A stretch of DNA of 64,000 nucleotides from Isoetes taiwanensis (taxonomy: Eukaryota; Streptophyta; Lycopodiopsida; Isoetales; Isoetaceae), in assembly GCA_021234155.1 (NCBI GenBank), contig JAJEKV010000574.1:62001-126000 (forward strand), given 5' to 3'. Below, piece by piece: positions 44,320-55,564 of this stretch. A program made the translations under genes and the position numbers. Below the pieces are notes generated by a model. It was not told where the DNA came from and did no database searches. It was given only the letters and a program-made list of their open reading frames with translations. The stretch's first letter is position 1, and every line of letters begins with the position of its first letter.

Positions 44320-44387
44320 TTAGCTAGGTCCCATAGGCTGAGTGGTGTCCGTAGACGATAAAAGCTATTCTATTCTATTCTCTTTAT
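44320..44387 (+). mobile_element. GC-rich LINE family, copy d: 3' tail only
   Basis: GGTCCCATAGGCTGAGTGG then GTAGACGATAAAAG and (CTATT)3. This is the family 3' end with yet another tail. How far the copy extends to the left is unclear; a 15-bp duplication (AAATTCTTTAGCTAG) lies directly before it. Confidence 0.7.
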
Positions 44388-44564
44388 AGAAAATAAGTAC
44401 TTGCTGATAGGATAGTGGATGAATAATACCACCACTGACTTCTAAAAACCAAGGGGGAGTCACTTGAACCCCCAAAACCACGTGCGTGAACACCAAGGGG
44501 GTGTTTTTGGGGCTTGGACATATGTATACCTATATGATAAAATACAATTTTGTTTTTCAATTTA

Positions 44565-44935
44565 TGTATAAAACCGGGAGGCGGTATATGTGTAGCAAAA
44601 TTCAAAAACTGTATGCTAGGGGATTTCTATAAAAAAATGGCATATAGGGGTTCTTTTACCACCCTGGATCCCCTAGGGATATGAGGCTCACATATTGAAC
44701 CTCAATTTTTTGGTAAATATATGTGATTAAAAAAAGCATCACGTATACAAATAGGGGGTTATATAAAAATAGTGTTTATATAAGGTCGTATAGAAGGGTT
44801 TTTTTTATTGAGGATTTGACGTATAAAACTGGGAGAGGGCATCTGTAACAAAATTCAAAAACCATATGCTAGGGATTTTTTTTTTTTTTTTAAAAATAAA
44901 AAGGTGGCATATATAGGGGTATTTTTACCACCCTA
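44565..44935. repeat. Imperfect direct repeat of about 100 bp, 255 bp apart
   Basis: GTATAAAACCGGGAGGCGGT (44567) and GTATAAAACTGGGAGAGGGC (44821) start two copies, each containing CAAAATTCAAAAAC, ATGCTAGG, TGGCATAT and TTTTACCACCCT. Non-coding. Confidence 0.7.
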
Positions 44936-45368
44936 TACATGCAGGTGGCATAATTCTAATTCGACGTAATTGAATGCAGATCCTGAACCTGTAAAATACA
45001 ACATATACTCGCATGAATAGACTTCAATATTAAATAATAATTAGATTCCTCTGACTTCAATGAAGAGATATCAACCAAACATCTTTCCATTGACTTTATC
45101 AATGCTCATTTTGCAAAAGCACATGCTCGTAGCTTACATACCATTTGAGAATGATTCAAAGAAAAGGCAATAGCAAGGATTTACATAGCCATGCAGTCTT
45201 GATCTAAATTTAGAATTTTGATAAGAATAGAAATTACTACTAATGAGTTTATAAGAAAACATAGCTCTATGGTTGGTGACAGGGTCTATATGGAAGATAT
45301 CAACTAGTACTAATGGGGCCATGAGAACTAAATAAAATAGAGAGATAATACTAATGCCCATATACCTC

Positions 45369-45665
45369 CAGAGATACTGTAATATCCATGGCAAGTGCGA
45401 GAAGATCATACTTATCATCATCTATGTGATGCACCTTGTTAATATAGTGGAGATGGCGCTTCATGGCGTAGAATGTTGAAGAGGTCAAAATCTTGTCTCT
45501 TGTAAAAGAATAGCATAGGGCACTATAGTTTTGACTCTTATGCTGTAAGTGGGAAAGGACTTTTGCAGCTGTTTCAAGCTCTCTTTCCAGTCCAAGAACA
45601 AATGTTTTGCCAACATTCTCATCAAGCAAAACCTCTAACTTCGAGGACTGCATGATCACCTACAT
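45369..45665 (-). CDS. Candidate internal exon, unknown protein
   Basis: On the minus strand an acceptor-like TTATGTAG is followed by an open frame VIMQSSKLEVLLDENVGKTF, LGLERELETAAKVLSHLQHK, ALCYSFTRDKILTSSTFYAM, DDDKYDLLALAMDITVSLE, then a donor-like GGAG|GTATAT. Amino-acid composition is that of a real helical protein and no stop interrupts it. I do not recognise the family, and neighbouring exons were not found with confidence (a possible one is at 43735-43866). It may be a relic of a larger gene. Confidence 0.35.
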
Positions 45666-45669
45666 AATC

Positions 45670-46240
45670 TGATTCCCTTCTCAGTATGAAACAAAAGCAA
45701 AACCTTCAATTACATGCACCATTGCCAAAATGATATCTAGCTAATTTAGTTTTTGCTTCTAAGGAGGCGCATTCCTAGATAATTGCCATAAAGGAAGGAC
45801 ATGGATAAATGTGATGGGCTACATTTGCTCTCAGTTACAAATGCAATCACTTATCTCATTAGAAAATAGATAAATCAATTTATCCTACATGATCTCCAAC
45901 AAGCGCATAAATAATACAACATAGATAATTCTAAAAGAGCTTCCTTTCAAAAATGATTCCTTCAATATCACTGACGAGTGTTTTTATTCAATCACTAGGG
46001 TGTTTGACATCCATTTGCTCACAAAATGCAGTCTATTATGGGACAGTTTTGAGTCTCCTCTAATTTGTTCAAGATTGAGGCAAGAAGCAGATGAACCTAA
46101 GGTTGATAGCTCAAATAACATTTGCAAATTATGCCATAGAAGTCGAATCTGAAAAACATAATCTTGGCAAGCTTATCGTTCTATGAGATACATGTAGCAG
46201 GTTCTATTGCGCCAAAGCCACATAGCTAATCAGATATTTG
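45670..46240. other. No recognisable gene
   Basis: AT-rich sequence without coding or repeat structure that I can assign. Confidence 0.4.
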
Positions 46241-46249
46241 CACAACAAA

Positions 46250-46482
46250 AATGCTTGGCTGTTTATCTTCGAGAAGTGACTGAACGTAGGAAAGTTATAC
46301 TTAAACAACAAGCTTGACTGGACTTTAAGCAGGGGCAATATCGCCATCATACCCCTTTCTTTGACATAATAAGTCGCAACTTCGAGGCTATTTATCTTCA
46401 AGAAATTACTGTATCTAGGGAAGCTCTACTTAAACAACATGCTGACTTGGATATCAAGCAGACAATATCGCATGATGCTCTA
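46250..46482. repeat. Imperfect tandem repeat of about 127 bp, two copies
   Basis: CTGTTTATCTTCGAGAAGTGACTG..TACTTAAACAACA..ATATCGCCATCAT and CTATTTATCTTCAAGAAATTACTG..TACTTAAACAACA..ATATCGCATGATG align across the region. Confidence 0.65.
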
Positions 46483-46837
46483 GAGGAGTTCCCTTGAAGG
46501 TTCAAGAATTAAGTGGGCAGCTCAAGAGAAATGAGGTATCAACTCATACTTTGAGCTCATGTCCTCTTTTACTTTCAGAATGCTCCTTCAGTTTTCTAAA
46601 CAATTTATGAATGGCTAGAATATGTTAAGGCTTTGGTGGATCATGCTAATGGGAGGCAATTCAAATCTTTCAAAAGCTTTAAAGAAGCTTGGGAGTATCT
46701 TAAAATATCTTGTACAGTGACTGCTCTGGCCAAACAATCCTTGGTGAAGGAATAGATGGAGTGAAGCTCCGATTTCTAGAAAGCTTCCCTAGAGGCAAAT
46801 CAGGTTAAGAATGGAGTTCGCCCTCTGGCCTAACCCA

Positions 46838-48400
46838 TTGGAATGCCCTACTTCAAAATGCCCTGCACAATGCAAGAAATTTGAATTCAACAAGTCTGGC
46901 CTGTTTTAATGTGCCCACAAATCCTGCCAGCTTTTATTTTGCTCTAAGAAGGCGGATTTGCCTGACAAATGGTTCTGATACCACAACCACCATAACCCGA
47001 GCTTCCAAGAAAAACCTAACTAATATCTTCTGGTTTGTCGATTTAAGAACCACAGACAAATTGCTAAACTAAGATGAATGGTGATTCCTAACGTTGATCA
47101 GAGCTCACCCATTGGAATGCCCTACTCCAAAATGCCCTGCACAATGCAAGAAATTTGAACCCAGGAAATCCGGCTTGTTTTTAATGTGCTCTTAAACCCC
47201 TGTCCTTGCAGGTTAACCAAATCTAACCGTTGCCCACCGTCGGATGATGAATGAAAGGTTATATTGCATAATCACTGGAATATATTTTTTTTAAGGAATA
47301 TGCCAAAGATTATTGTTGATAATCTCATGAATATGCTTTTTCAACGAATATTCCAGAGATTATCACTCTGTAATAGAAATCGTTGCTCTCTTACTCTGTT
47401 TTCAGCCTTTGGCGAGCAATTGACTTCCTTAAAGCCATCGGATCATTGTTGTCGCCTAATTCGGCCAGGAAGAGGAGCAAGTCGATGCATTTTTTTTGCA
47501 GGACCATGTAATACGTTCAAACAGGAAAATCCCTGCAGCCAGATAGATTTTCGGCAGAGCCTTATGATTCTAGAAGCTCTAGCTGCAGATCTGAAAAGAA
47601 TAAATTATGGGATCCTTCGGCAGATAGTAGCAGATGTAGGGATTTAAACGGTTGTTCTTAGGATTCATTGCTTCTGAAATGATTCAGAATCGTTATCTTA
47701 CCATGCAAGCCTATCAAAAGGGGGCCCATTTTTTGGGCAGAGGAGAAAATTCGAAGGTCCTTACTGGAAAAGGGCTGCATTTAGATGGAAGATTTTGGCC
47801 AGATTGAAATGCCTATCCAGAAAAAAATGTGCCCACAAAACCCATCTCTGTTTGATGCAAACTCTGATTCAAGGTAGCAGGTCGCTCAACAAAGACCCTA
47901 TAGCAGCCTTAGTCTTGCGAAGCTGGAATAGAAGGGTCTATTACTGCAGAAGAAGAGAAGGATTTTGTGATCAACAGAACTTTTGAGGTTTTGCATAAGT
48001 ATTTGAAGACCTTCAGATCTTTTTATCTCGTTTTATGAAGATTGGAATCAAAGAGGATAGATTCAGTGGGATTTTACAATGCTTAACCTGCTCGAACAGG
48101 GGTTTAAGGGAGGTCAACCCTCCCCTCCTAGGGATCATGGGAAATAACCCTCTCGGCCTCCGGCCTCGAGGGTTATTTTCCATAATCCCTAAGAGGGGAG
48201 GGATAACCTCCTCATAAATCTTGCCACCTTTTATTTTGCTCTAAGAAGGCCAATTTGCCCTACAAATGGGCTCTAATACCACAACCATTATAGACTGAGC
48301 TTCAAAAAACTTAACTAATATCTTACTATCTGGTTTATTGATTGAAGAGCCACAAAAGAATTGCTAAACTGAGATGAATTGCGATTCTTAAGATGAATCG
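46838..48400 (-). mobile_element. Remnants of an LTR retrotransposon, minus strand
   Basis: Two related segments (about 46915-47085 and 48220-48395) share TTTTATTTTGCTCTAAGAAGG..GACAAATGG..AATACCACAACCA..AACTAATATCTT..TTGCTAAACT. On the minus strand each includes TGGTATCAGAACC or TGGTATTAGAGCCC, close to the tRNA-Met primer binding site. A second duplicated block (CCCATTGGAATGCCCTACT..) is at 46838 and 47108. Together they suggest two 5' ends of the same LTR family with the LTR to the right of each site. No protein domain is present. Confidence 0.5.
48108..48213. repeat. Foldback element, arms about 50 bp
   Basis: GGGAGGTCAACCCTCCCCTC...AAATAACCCTC is followed, after a 5-base centre in GGCCTCCGGCC, by its near reverse complement GAGGGTTATTTT...GAGGGGAGGGATAACCTCC. 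The two arms match over about 50 positions with a few mismatches. There is no room for a gene. It may be a tiny MITE or a stable RNA hairpin. Confidence 0.85.
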
Positions 48401-49014
48401 TGATTCTCCTCCAATGAACTTCTAATTTCTCTGTTTTCGTTGTCCCTTAATGCAATCAAATGACGAAAGCATGACCCGCCTGCTAAAAACTGAACGCCGT
48501 ATATCTACTCCAGGATGTGGTAAACCTGGACACATGTCGGGTTAATTACTGTCATGTCCGAGCTAACCACACTTTTGTCCAAGCTAACCACCGTTTTTTG
48601 GCCGGGATAACCACGTGGTGAACTGAGCGCGGGACTGTGTTTTGGCATGCTAATCTTTAAATAAAGCTTGCAATCAACTTCTTGAACGGTCTAATCCGGT
48701 TCAAACATCATTGAAATCGTCTTGTCAGCACCTAAACACCTCATTCTATCACAAGAGAGCAAGAGATTTGAGCACAGATAAAGCAAGATTAGTGAAAAAA
48801 CATGCAAAAACCATTGTGTTTTGAGCTTAAAACTGAGCAGTGTGTCTGGGTTAACCACATCCCTGAGTAGATTTATGGCCATCCAAGAAAACCCTGTTGG
48901 CTGCATGTGGATATCCTCAGAATGCTGGAAACTCTTGACAAGTGTTCGTGCAAAAGTGCTTTCTTTCCATTTTTAAATGATTTTGTTCTACTTAAGGTTT
49001 GGCAACAAGATTGA

Positions 49015-50107
49015 TGGGTATCATATTTGCGTGTCTACTTTGCAAATGTGCAACATCTGGGGAGGAGAGCCCAACCATTGCAACCATGTGGAAGCTCAAT
49101 GAGGTGTTAACCTTATCATAATTGTAGCATTTTTTCTTTACTTAATCCAACTGTGGAGACTAGCAATTCATCTTGTTGTATACAAGTTTCTATACATCCT
49201 CACTTATTAGGCCAATATAGCTAGTAAAGTTTCATGAAAACCTGCTGGAAAAAGGATCTGATCCACATTTAAGGATTATATCAAATTGCTATTATTTTCC
49301 TTGTGTAGTAAAAACTCCTTATCTTTGATTATTTATCTATTTTGATTCAGGAGCTGGAACTGCTTGGAAAGAAGGAAAACTTCTTGGAAACTAAAATCTC
49401 TGAGGAGCTTGCAAAAGCAAGATATTTCATGAAAGAGAAAAACAAAAGAGGTAAAATTCTAGGGGAAAAGGCTATCTCGAAATGTTTTTGCTCAAATTTT
49501 GCAGCTTAGGAATCACCAGTCGCATATAGAGGGACAGGTTTGTCTTTAAGATTTGATGTATGTTCAGATTTTAGAATAACAATGTTCTGGCAGGTGAGTA
49601 TGCTCGATCAAGCAACTGCTACAATAGAGACAGTTGTTCTTGTCTTTAAGATTTGATGTATGTTCAGATTTTAGAATAATAATGTTCTGGCAGGTGAGTA
49701 TGCTCGATCAAGCAACTGCTACAACAGAGACAGTTGTTGTGTTGAGGAAAGCAGCAACAGAACTGGATAGAATACTAAAAACGTATATAATTTATGATGG
49801 AAACAGTGGAATTGCATTTGGTTTTGATAATTTATTTCTTCTATCGGTTTTGATATATTGTTTCTTCTATTGGTTTCGAACAGGAGCAACATCACTGATG
49901 TTGACAATACTATGGATGAAATCAATGGCCATATGGAGGACATGAGAACGATTCAAGAGGCCTGCACGCTTCTAGACATTGATGAGGTACTTCAAATGAG
50001 AGAAAATCCGATGTTGTTGTCTTTATGGGATTATACAATAATCTTATGTTTGTTGTTTGGTCTATTAGGATGAAGTGGCGGCTGAATTTAAAGAGTTGGA
50101 ATTATGA
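49015..50107 (+). pseudogene. VPS32/SNF7 (CHMP4, ESCRT-III) pseudogene with introns
   Basis: Exon-like pieces with splice sites: ESPTIATMWKLNE to 49103, ELELLGKKENFLETKISEEL then AKARYFMKEKNKR (49351-49450), LRNHQSHIEGQ (49505-49537), VSMLDQATATTETVVVLRKA (about 49695-49790), SNITDVDNTMDEINGHMEDM (about 49885-49985), and DEVAAEFKELEL with a stop (50069-50107). These match SNF7-family segments in order (the DxxDxTMDEI box is clear). The central RAALQCLKKK region is missing and the LDQATATTE exon is tandemly duplicated. Because introns remain, this arose by DNA duplication and not by retroposition. Normal members act in endosomal membrane scission. Confidence 0.8.
49541..49740 (+). repeat. 100-bp tandem duplication across an exon of the VPS32 pseudogene
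   Basis: TGTCTTTAAGATTTGATGTA starts both copies (49541 and 49641). Each includes the acceptor-like TTCTGGCAG and the start of the LDQATATTE exon. The copies differ at two or three positions, so the event is young. Confidence 0.9.
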
Positions 50108-50554
50108 GTACAATTGCCTAAGCCATGTTGTAACACTAACACAATGAACCCCCAATAAAAAGGACCTTTAATTGCGACTAAGGAAGAAATGGCAGCACAA
50201 CCATAAAAAACATTGTGTTTATTTTTTATTTATCATGGTCGCTGTAAACATTTCTCTTACTGACTCACTTACTGATTTGAATTGTATTCGATGGGGATGC
50301 AAAAGACATCAAACACATGGGATTTCAACATACATTTGTGTCTTGTGTTTGATGACATTTGGGCTGCAAGTTAGATTGAAGATTCCCTTAAGATTACTCT
50401 AGATTCTTTCAACAATCTTTTGTTATTTTTCAAGATTCCATCAAAATCTCTCAAGATTCTTTAAGATTCCAGTAACCTCTAAAGATTCTTAAGCTATTTT
50501 TCATTTCCAAAGATCTCATTGTATTCCATCATTGGATTGTAGCAAATCAAAAGT

Positions 50555-50740
50555 CTCAAACTCCTTGGTCAAAGGAATGAGGAGATTCTTAGTGTTCACT
50601 TTGTAGATGATACATACTTATTTATCGCTACGGATGAGCTTTCACTTGGGCACATTCAGAATGAGCACATTCAAATAGTTTTGGACAACTTTGGGAGATG
50701 TTATGGATGCAAAAGTGAATCATATCAAGACTAGGCTAAA
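50555..50740 (+). pseudogene. L1-type LINE RT fragment, copy 1
   Basis: Frame pieces read QRNEEILSVHFVDDTYLFIA (the RT FVDD catalytic box), then HIQIVLDNFGRCY. Parallel to 50930-51110. Short and broken. Confidence 0.7.
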
Positions 50741-50884
50741 GATTCTTGAGCTCTTTTTTGTTTTCCAAGATCTCACCTCAATATTCCTTGACTTTCTTGT
50801 ACATGGAACCACTCTTTTGACAGCTTTTGGTGAGCTGGTGTTTGTCTCTACCTAGTGGGTCCCTTAACATTTTCCTAGGTTCCA

Positions 50885-51200
50885 TCGATGCAATTAGATT
50901 CAACGAGTTTCCGAAGGCCAATATTTCAATTAAAGGGATTGCAGCAAATCAAAAGTCTCAAACTCCTTGGTCAAAGGAATGAGGAGATCCTTAATGTTCA
51001 CTTCACAAATGATACATGCTTATTTATCTCTACAGATCAGCATTCACTTGAGCACATTCAAATAGTTCTGGACAACTTTGGGAGATGTTATAGATGCAAA
51101 GTGAATCCTATCAAGACTAGGCTTATTTCAAGAAACCAGTTGCTAGAGAGCAAGATACTCTCTCTTGTGGGTGTAAATATATTTCTTCTACCACCAAATC
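50885..51200 (+). pseudogene. L1-type LINE RT fragment, copy 2
   Basis: An open frame reads LKGLQQIKSLKLLGQRNEEI, NVHFTNDTCLFISTDQHSLE, IQIVLDNFGRCYRCKVNPIK, and RLISRNQLLESKILSLVG. The catalytic box is changed to FTND. It ends where VPS32-like sequence begins again near 51217. It matches copy 1 closely, suggesting duplication of a LINE-containing segment together with the VPS32 exon. Confidence 0.75.
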
Positions 51201-51216
51201 TAAAATTGCATTCCAT

Positions 51217-51610
51217 ATGCAGATGTGTATGCTCGATCAAGCAACTGCTACAACAGAGATAATTGTTGCATTGAGGAACGCAAAAGTAGAAACAGATAGA
51301 ACGCGTAAACAAATGTGTGAAGTTTCTAATGGAAATACTGAAATTGCATTTGATATGTTGTTTCTTCCATTAGATCATTTCTTAAATATTGACAATACCA
51401 ACGGCTGCAAGGAGGAAGGAGGACATGAGAGAGATTCAAGAGACTTGCACATCTGTAGTAGACATTGGAGTACTTCAAATTGATGTTGTAATTGATTTAT
51501 GGGACTATACAACAATCTTATGTTCAGAGTCTGATCTATCAGAATGAAGTGGAGGCTGAATTTCAAGAGTTGAAATTAGGAGTACAATTTCCATTCATAC
51601 GTCCAATATC
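51217..51610 (+). pseudogene. Second VPS32/SNF7 pseudogene fragment
   Basis: Starts after an acceptor-like ATATGCAG with MCMLDQATATTEIIVALRNA, then NIDNTNG near 51387 (decayed DVDNTMDEI box), a one-base shift, RDSRDLHI, and EVEAEFQELKL near 51546-51580. It is a more decayed copy of the 3' half of the 49-50.1 kb pseudogene; the two share the same 3' flank (AAGGAAGAAATGGCAGCA). Confidence 0.75.
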
Positions 51611-52159
51611 AAATGGACATATGAAACCCCCAGCAAAACATGCCTGAACAAAATGGGTTGAATTGGTACTAAAGGAAGAAATGGCAGCATAATGATGAAA
51701 AACATTGTGCTTACTTCCTAATATTCAAAGTAAAATGCCAAAATACCTTCTATTTTTCCACCTTTTCTTTCCATCATATAGAAGGAAAAAAATGCCAAGT
51801 GCCATTTATATGCTCCAAATTTTTCACTTGGTCAGCAGCCCAGATTCCACTTGATCATGGCATTTACCTCCAAACCAATAGTTCGCAGGCATCTCATAAT
51901 CTTCCAATTTTAGGCGGCCATCAGCTTTCAGCCACCTTTGAACAAAATGGATATTGCTTCGTTAGTGGAATCAAAACAATTTGAGAGGGGTAGGTGTTGA
52001 TGAATCTATGAAAAATGTTTGTAACAGTTTTGCATTAACATAATCATAAACGTTCACATAGAACCAGGATTAGATGATCCAAGAGCATGATACGGCATTC
52101 CAGGGGGTAGAAGGCAGTAGGTTAAGTTTAGTAATAACAGACGATCATGAATCATAAGA

Positions 52160-52684
52160 TCATACTTTGCTTTTCAGGGATACGCGGTGATGCCCTGGCA
52201 ATGCTTCTAGAGTTTTTCGCGCAATGTCCACTAACGATTTGAAAGAAAAGGGTTCCAGCGTAGCTAATTACGATAAAACTTTCCGATTCAAGCTGGATGT
52301 TTTCCTTTGAATGACCCATGAATAAATTCACCATACTTGACCTGCGGTAACCAATTATATTAATATGGTCATTGGCATATCATTACCATCGGAGTCTTTG
52401 GAGACTAGGCGACTCACTGATTTTTTTTTTTTAAAAATTTGAACATTATCTGAGAATCAAATATTGCAAACACCAAAAGGTAAAGATAACATACACCATA
52501 GAGCCTAGTTCCGGCGTTGATACGTTGAATCCACAAACCACGCATGTCTCTTTTTTTTTTAATGCGACGATCTCTGTAGGCATATTGAAGACCCTTCTCA
52601 ACTTGGTTCTCTTGCAATGCGAATACAGTTCTTGGCTCTACCACGGTAGCCTTTAGCCAACTCCAAGATCCTATCTTTACGCAT
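52160..52684 (-). pseudogene. Ribosomal protein bL20 (mitochondrial-type, nuclear) pseudogene, two exons
   Basis: On the minus strand ATG at 52684 begins [20 protein letters not shown] then IRIARE, a frameshift, [32 protein letters not shown] to a donor GTATGT (exon 1 ends 52495). Exon 2 starts after TTACCGCAG (52341): VKYGEFIHG, frameshift, KENIQLE, frameshift, NRKVLS stop LATLEPFSFK, SLVDIARKTLEALPG, ending at 52160. The order is that of bacterial-type L20. At least three frameshifts and one stop make it dead. A nuclear copy for organelle ribosomes is more likely than plastid rpl20, which I remember as having a different N-terminus. Confidence 0.8.
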
Positions 52685-52847
52685 CGTGTTGCATTTGTGT
52701 TACTAAACCCCAGAAAGCCCTTAGAACCCTAAAACGCCATTACCCTAAAACCAATGGTTAACTCATAAGGGTAGGGTCTATATTTTTTTAGGGCAAATTT
52801 TGATGTGCCCTTATTCGTGCATGGCAAACTTTAGTATACCAAGTGCT

Positions 52848-52899
52848 AAGAAAGCCACATCTGGGCATCTCCACTAAGCACAAACCACAATACAATGCT
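52848..52899. repeat. Target-site duplication, left (52 bp)
   Basis: AAGAAAGCCACATCTGGGCA... identical to 53661-53712. Confidence 0.9.
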
Positions 52900-53660
52900 A
52901 GATCAGTGAAACCATTATAGCCGGGATTAAAAACCTCGCCCTTTCGGGTTTTCGAGGAAAAACCCTGGCCATAATAGCAACACTAATCAGAAAAGGAACT
53001 AAAAATAGTACAAGCACAGTAACAGCTGGACAAGTCTGAACAAAGTGCAACCAATAAAGTACATGCTCCTCCGGAAAAGCCAGGTCGCAAATCTTCAGTC
53101 AAACTCCAAGACATCATAATACTGCAACTCTGCATAAATTGAATAGTCCCAACAAACTCCAAGTCAACTAAGGAGTGTTGGAAGAAACTCTGCATATAAT
53201 CAACTCCAAGCAAATCCAAGGAACAAGAGAGTCTCAGCAAGCTAATGCAGCACATATCCAAGACACTAGGGTCTCCCAAATGGCATGAGGGCCAAAACAT
53301 CACAACAAGCACACTGGCACGAGGGCCACAAGTCACACCAACTCCCCTGGCACGAGGGCCCTCCCATGGAACTCAAGACTACCAGGAACTAGAAAGAGCT
53401 AGACCATAGGTTATGGGGTGGGGTGGGAGGGTGGGTGGTTGGTCTGTCGGGTAAAGAGCGGAAGGGCAAACTAGAAACCGTGGAGATACAGATGCGCTGA
53501 TGAGAATGGAAAGGTCCGGAAGGGTATAAAAGGAGATGAAAAACCTAACTGCCAAGGGGCAACCTAACTAACTGGCGTCGACAATTACATTTATCTTCTT
53601 ATCGTCATACGAAGATAAATTCAATTGTCAAAGCCAGAGGGAGAAGAAGAGACAAACTGA
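52900..53660 (-). mobile_element. Non-autonomous retroposon (761 bp) with 52-bp target-site duplications
   Basis: Flanked by perfect 52-bp direct repeats (52848-52899 and 53661-53712). On the minus strand its 3' end carries GGTTTTTCCTCGAAAACCC...GGTTTTTAATCCCGG, the hairpin-like block of the GC-rich LINE 3' UTR, but lacks the GTCCCATAGG..CGATAAAA end and the microsatellite tail. The 5' end has a small hairpin (TTATCTTCGTATGACGATAA-type). A 117-codon open frame (53336-52983) has no recognised domain. Probably a LINE-dependent derivative or a family of its own. Confidence 0.75.
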
Positions 53661-53712
53661 AAGAAAGCCACATCTGGGCATCTCCACTAAGCACAAACCA
53701 CAATACAATGCT
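53661..53712. repeat. Target-site duplication, right (52 bp)
   Basis: Identical to 52848-52899; the next bases differ (A at 52900, G at 53713). Confidence 0.9.
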
Positions 53713-54009
53713 GAAGAACCGAGGCAGAAAAGACTAAGGTTCAGAGGAATAGGATGAAGGACCCAAATCCGGCACAGAAAGCTGGACAGATTAGATCGAA
53801 TCTGCAAATAATCTGCTAAGCATTAAACGAAGAAATGGAGGGGGCAGCAACGCCAATGGTCGTCTGTTTTAATTCTGCACCTTTGAAATTTGTATGGGTC
53901 CCCGTCTGCAAAAAACAGAGGGCCCTTTATCTGGCATAAAAGGAGGAATATTCCTCCCATCAACGGCCCCAATTGAAAAATGAAAATTAATATGTTGATC
54001 ATTCATCAA

Positions 54010-54405
54010 CTCGGTAGTTTTTTCTACGATGGAGAGCGAGAGAATGTCTTGTGGAAGCAGAAGAGATGTTGAAACATCACGATTATATTATTAAATTTAT
54101 GTAGAAAGAACTTGAAATATGGGTAGTCTCTGAAGATATAGAAAGAGATGTTTTTATGTCAGCGAAATTTTATGATCTCAACTAGGAATATGTTTGTTTA
54201 TCAACCCAATAGTTCTTTCTACGATGCACAAGCCGTAAAATGTCTTGTGGAAGCAAAATAGATGTTGAAACATCGTGACTTCATTACTAAAATTAAATAA
54301 GCAAATCTTTATGGGTACAATCCCTGAAGATATGGAAAGAGATGTTTTTATATCTTCGGAAGAAGCTAAAGTTTATGATCTCAACTAGGAATATGTTTGT
54401 TTTCA
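54010..54405. repeat. Tandem repeat of about 195 bp, two copies, coding-like
   Basis: TTTTTCTACGATGGAGAGCG..AATGTCTTGTGG and CTTTCTACGATGCACAAGCC..AATGTCTTGTGG start two copies, both ending GATCTCAACTAGGAATATGT. In one frame each reads CLVEAEEMLKHHDYI-like then EDMERDVF-like sequence, so it may be a duplicated exon of an unknown gene. Confidence 0.6.
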
Positions 54406-55500
54406 CGTTGGCAAGCAGTCCCAGCAGGAGAGGAAAGGGGACAACGTTGTTCGTGGATGTATCTCATTCATCTTGTACATAACAAGCAAATAAAGGAATC
54501 TTGATCATGTGTAGTAACATATCTTGCATCTATATACATATACATTATCTACTAATACATGAGCAATAAGTCTTGATTCTACAACTGTTCATGCATTCCT
54601 TTCTCGTTTATTGATCAATTCAACTCGTTTAAATGGTAATAAAGTTACAAATCTGGATATATTCTATTTTTTTCTTCACCTTTTGAATACCTGATATGTG
54701 GTTTCGATTTATAAAAAAAAATAGAGATTATTTTATATAAAATAAATGCGAATTTTTATATCAAAGATAAGTCTGAAATAAAAGATATCAGGCTTTTCAA
54801 AATGAAAAAAGAAGTTAATTTCTTATTCACATTAAAATGTTCAATGAGAACTGAATCTGGCCTCTTTTTCCTCTTTGACATTAATTTCTTATTCACATTA
54901 AAATGTTCAAAATTTTGAGAATTGACTCCTACTACTTGCTCCCCATAAGTTGGAAAAGTTTCTTGGTGGTACTCAATGCTTCCTTAGTTGCATACATTAC
55001 TTCGACAGTAATGTTTGTAATTCCACTCTTTGCGAACTTCTCAGTCTTTCTTTCCCGACACCGTTATTCATAATCACATGCCCTAATCCTCTGAGCTACA
55101 TGCCCTTTTTCCCCAGCCATTCCAGATTAAGCTGGAGTGGAATTGCACATGTCGAAGTTCAGAAAAAAATGCACTTATTTCTGGTCGAGATACGTACAAA
55201 ATTCCTAACCTTATTGGCAAAGGATTGAATAATTAAAGGGAGGTGTGCAAAGCAAAGTACTTTATTGAATATAGAATTTGAAGAGTTCATATAACTTTGA
55301 CGAAAATAACAAGAACACATGGGGAATCAAAACTCTATGGAGTGAAACGAAGGGATGATCCACCTTTTGTTGAATGTTATGTTGAAAGGATTTTAAGTTG
55401 TTTGGAAGGTCTCACACATCTGAATGCCATGATGGTAGGGGTAGAGAAAGGGTGCCTGCATTAACTAAGACCAATACAATAATCATTCTTATTGCTATCA
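54406..55500. repeat. AT-rich; 30-bp direct duplication (54815-54844, 54882-54911)
   Basis: TTAATTTCTTATTCACATTA (then AAATGTTCAA) occurs twice, 67 bases apart. Nothing else recognised. Confidence 0.6.
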
Positions 55501-55564
55501 TATTCCTTTGGGGGTCTGTGATATGTCCTCGTGGATGTTGCGAATGTGGCATGGCGTAAAAATA

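Noticed and set aside
46600-46760. A viroplasmin-like or gag-like stretch (GRQFKSFKSFKEAWEYL)
   Set aside because: The match is short, lacks the aromatic residues of that domain, and no neighbouring viral or pol domain is present.
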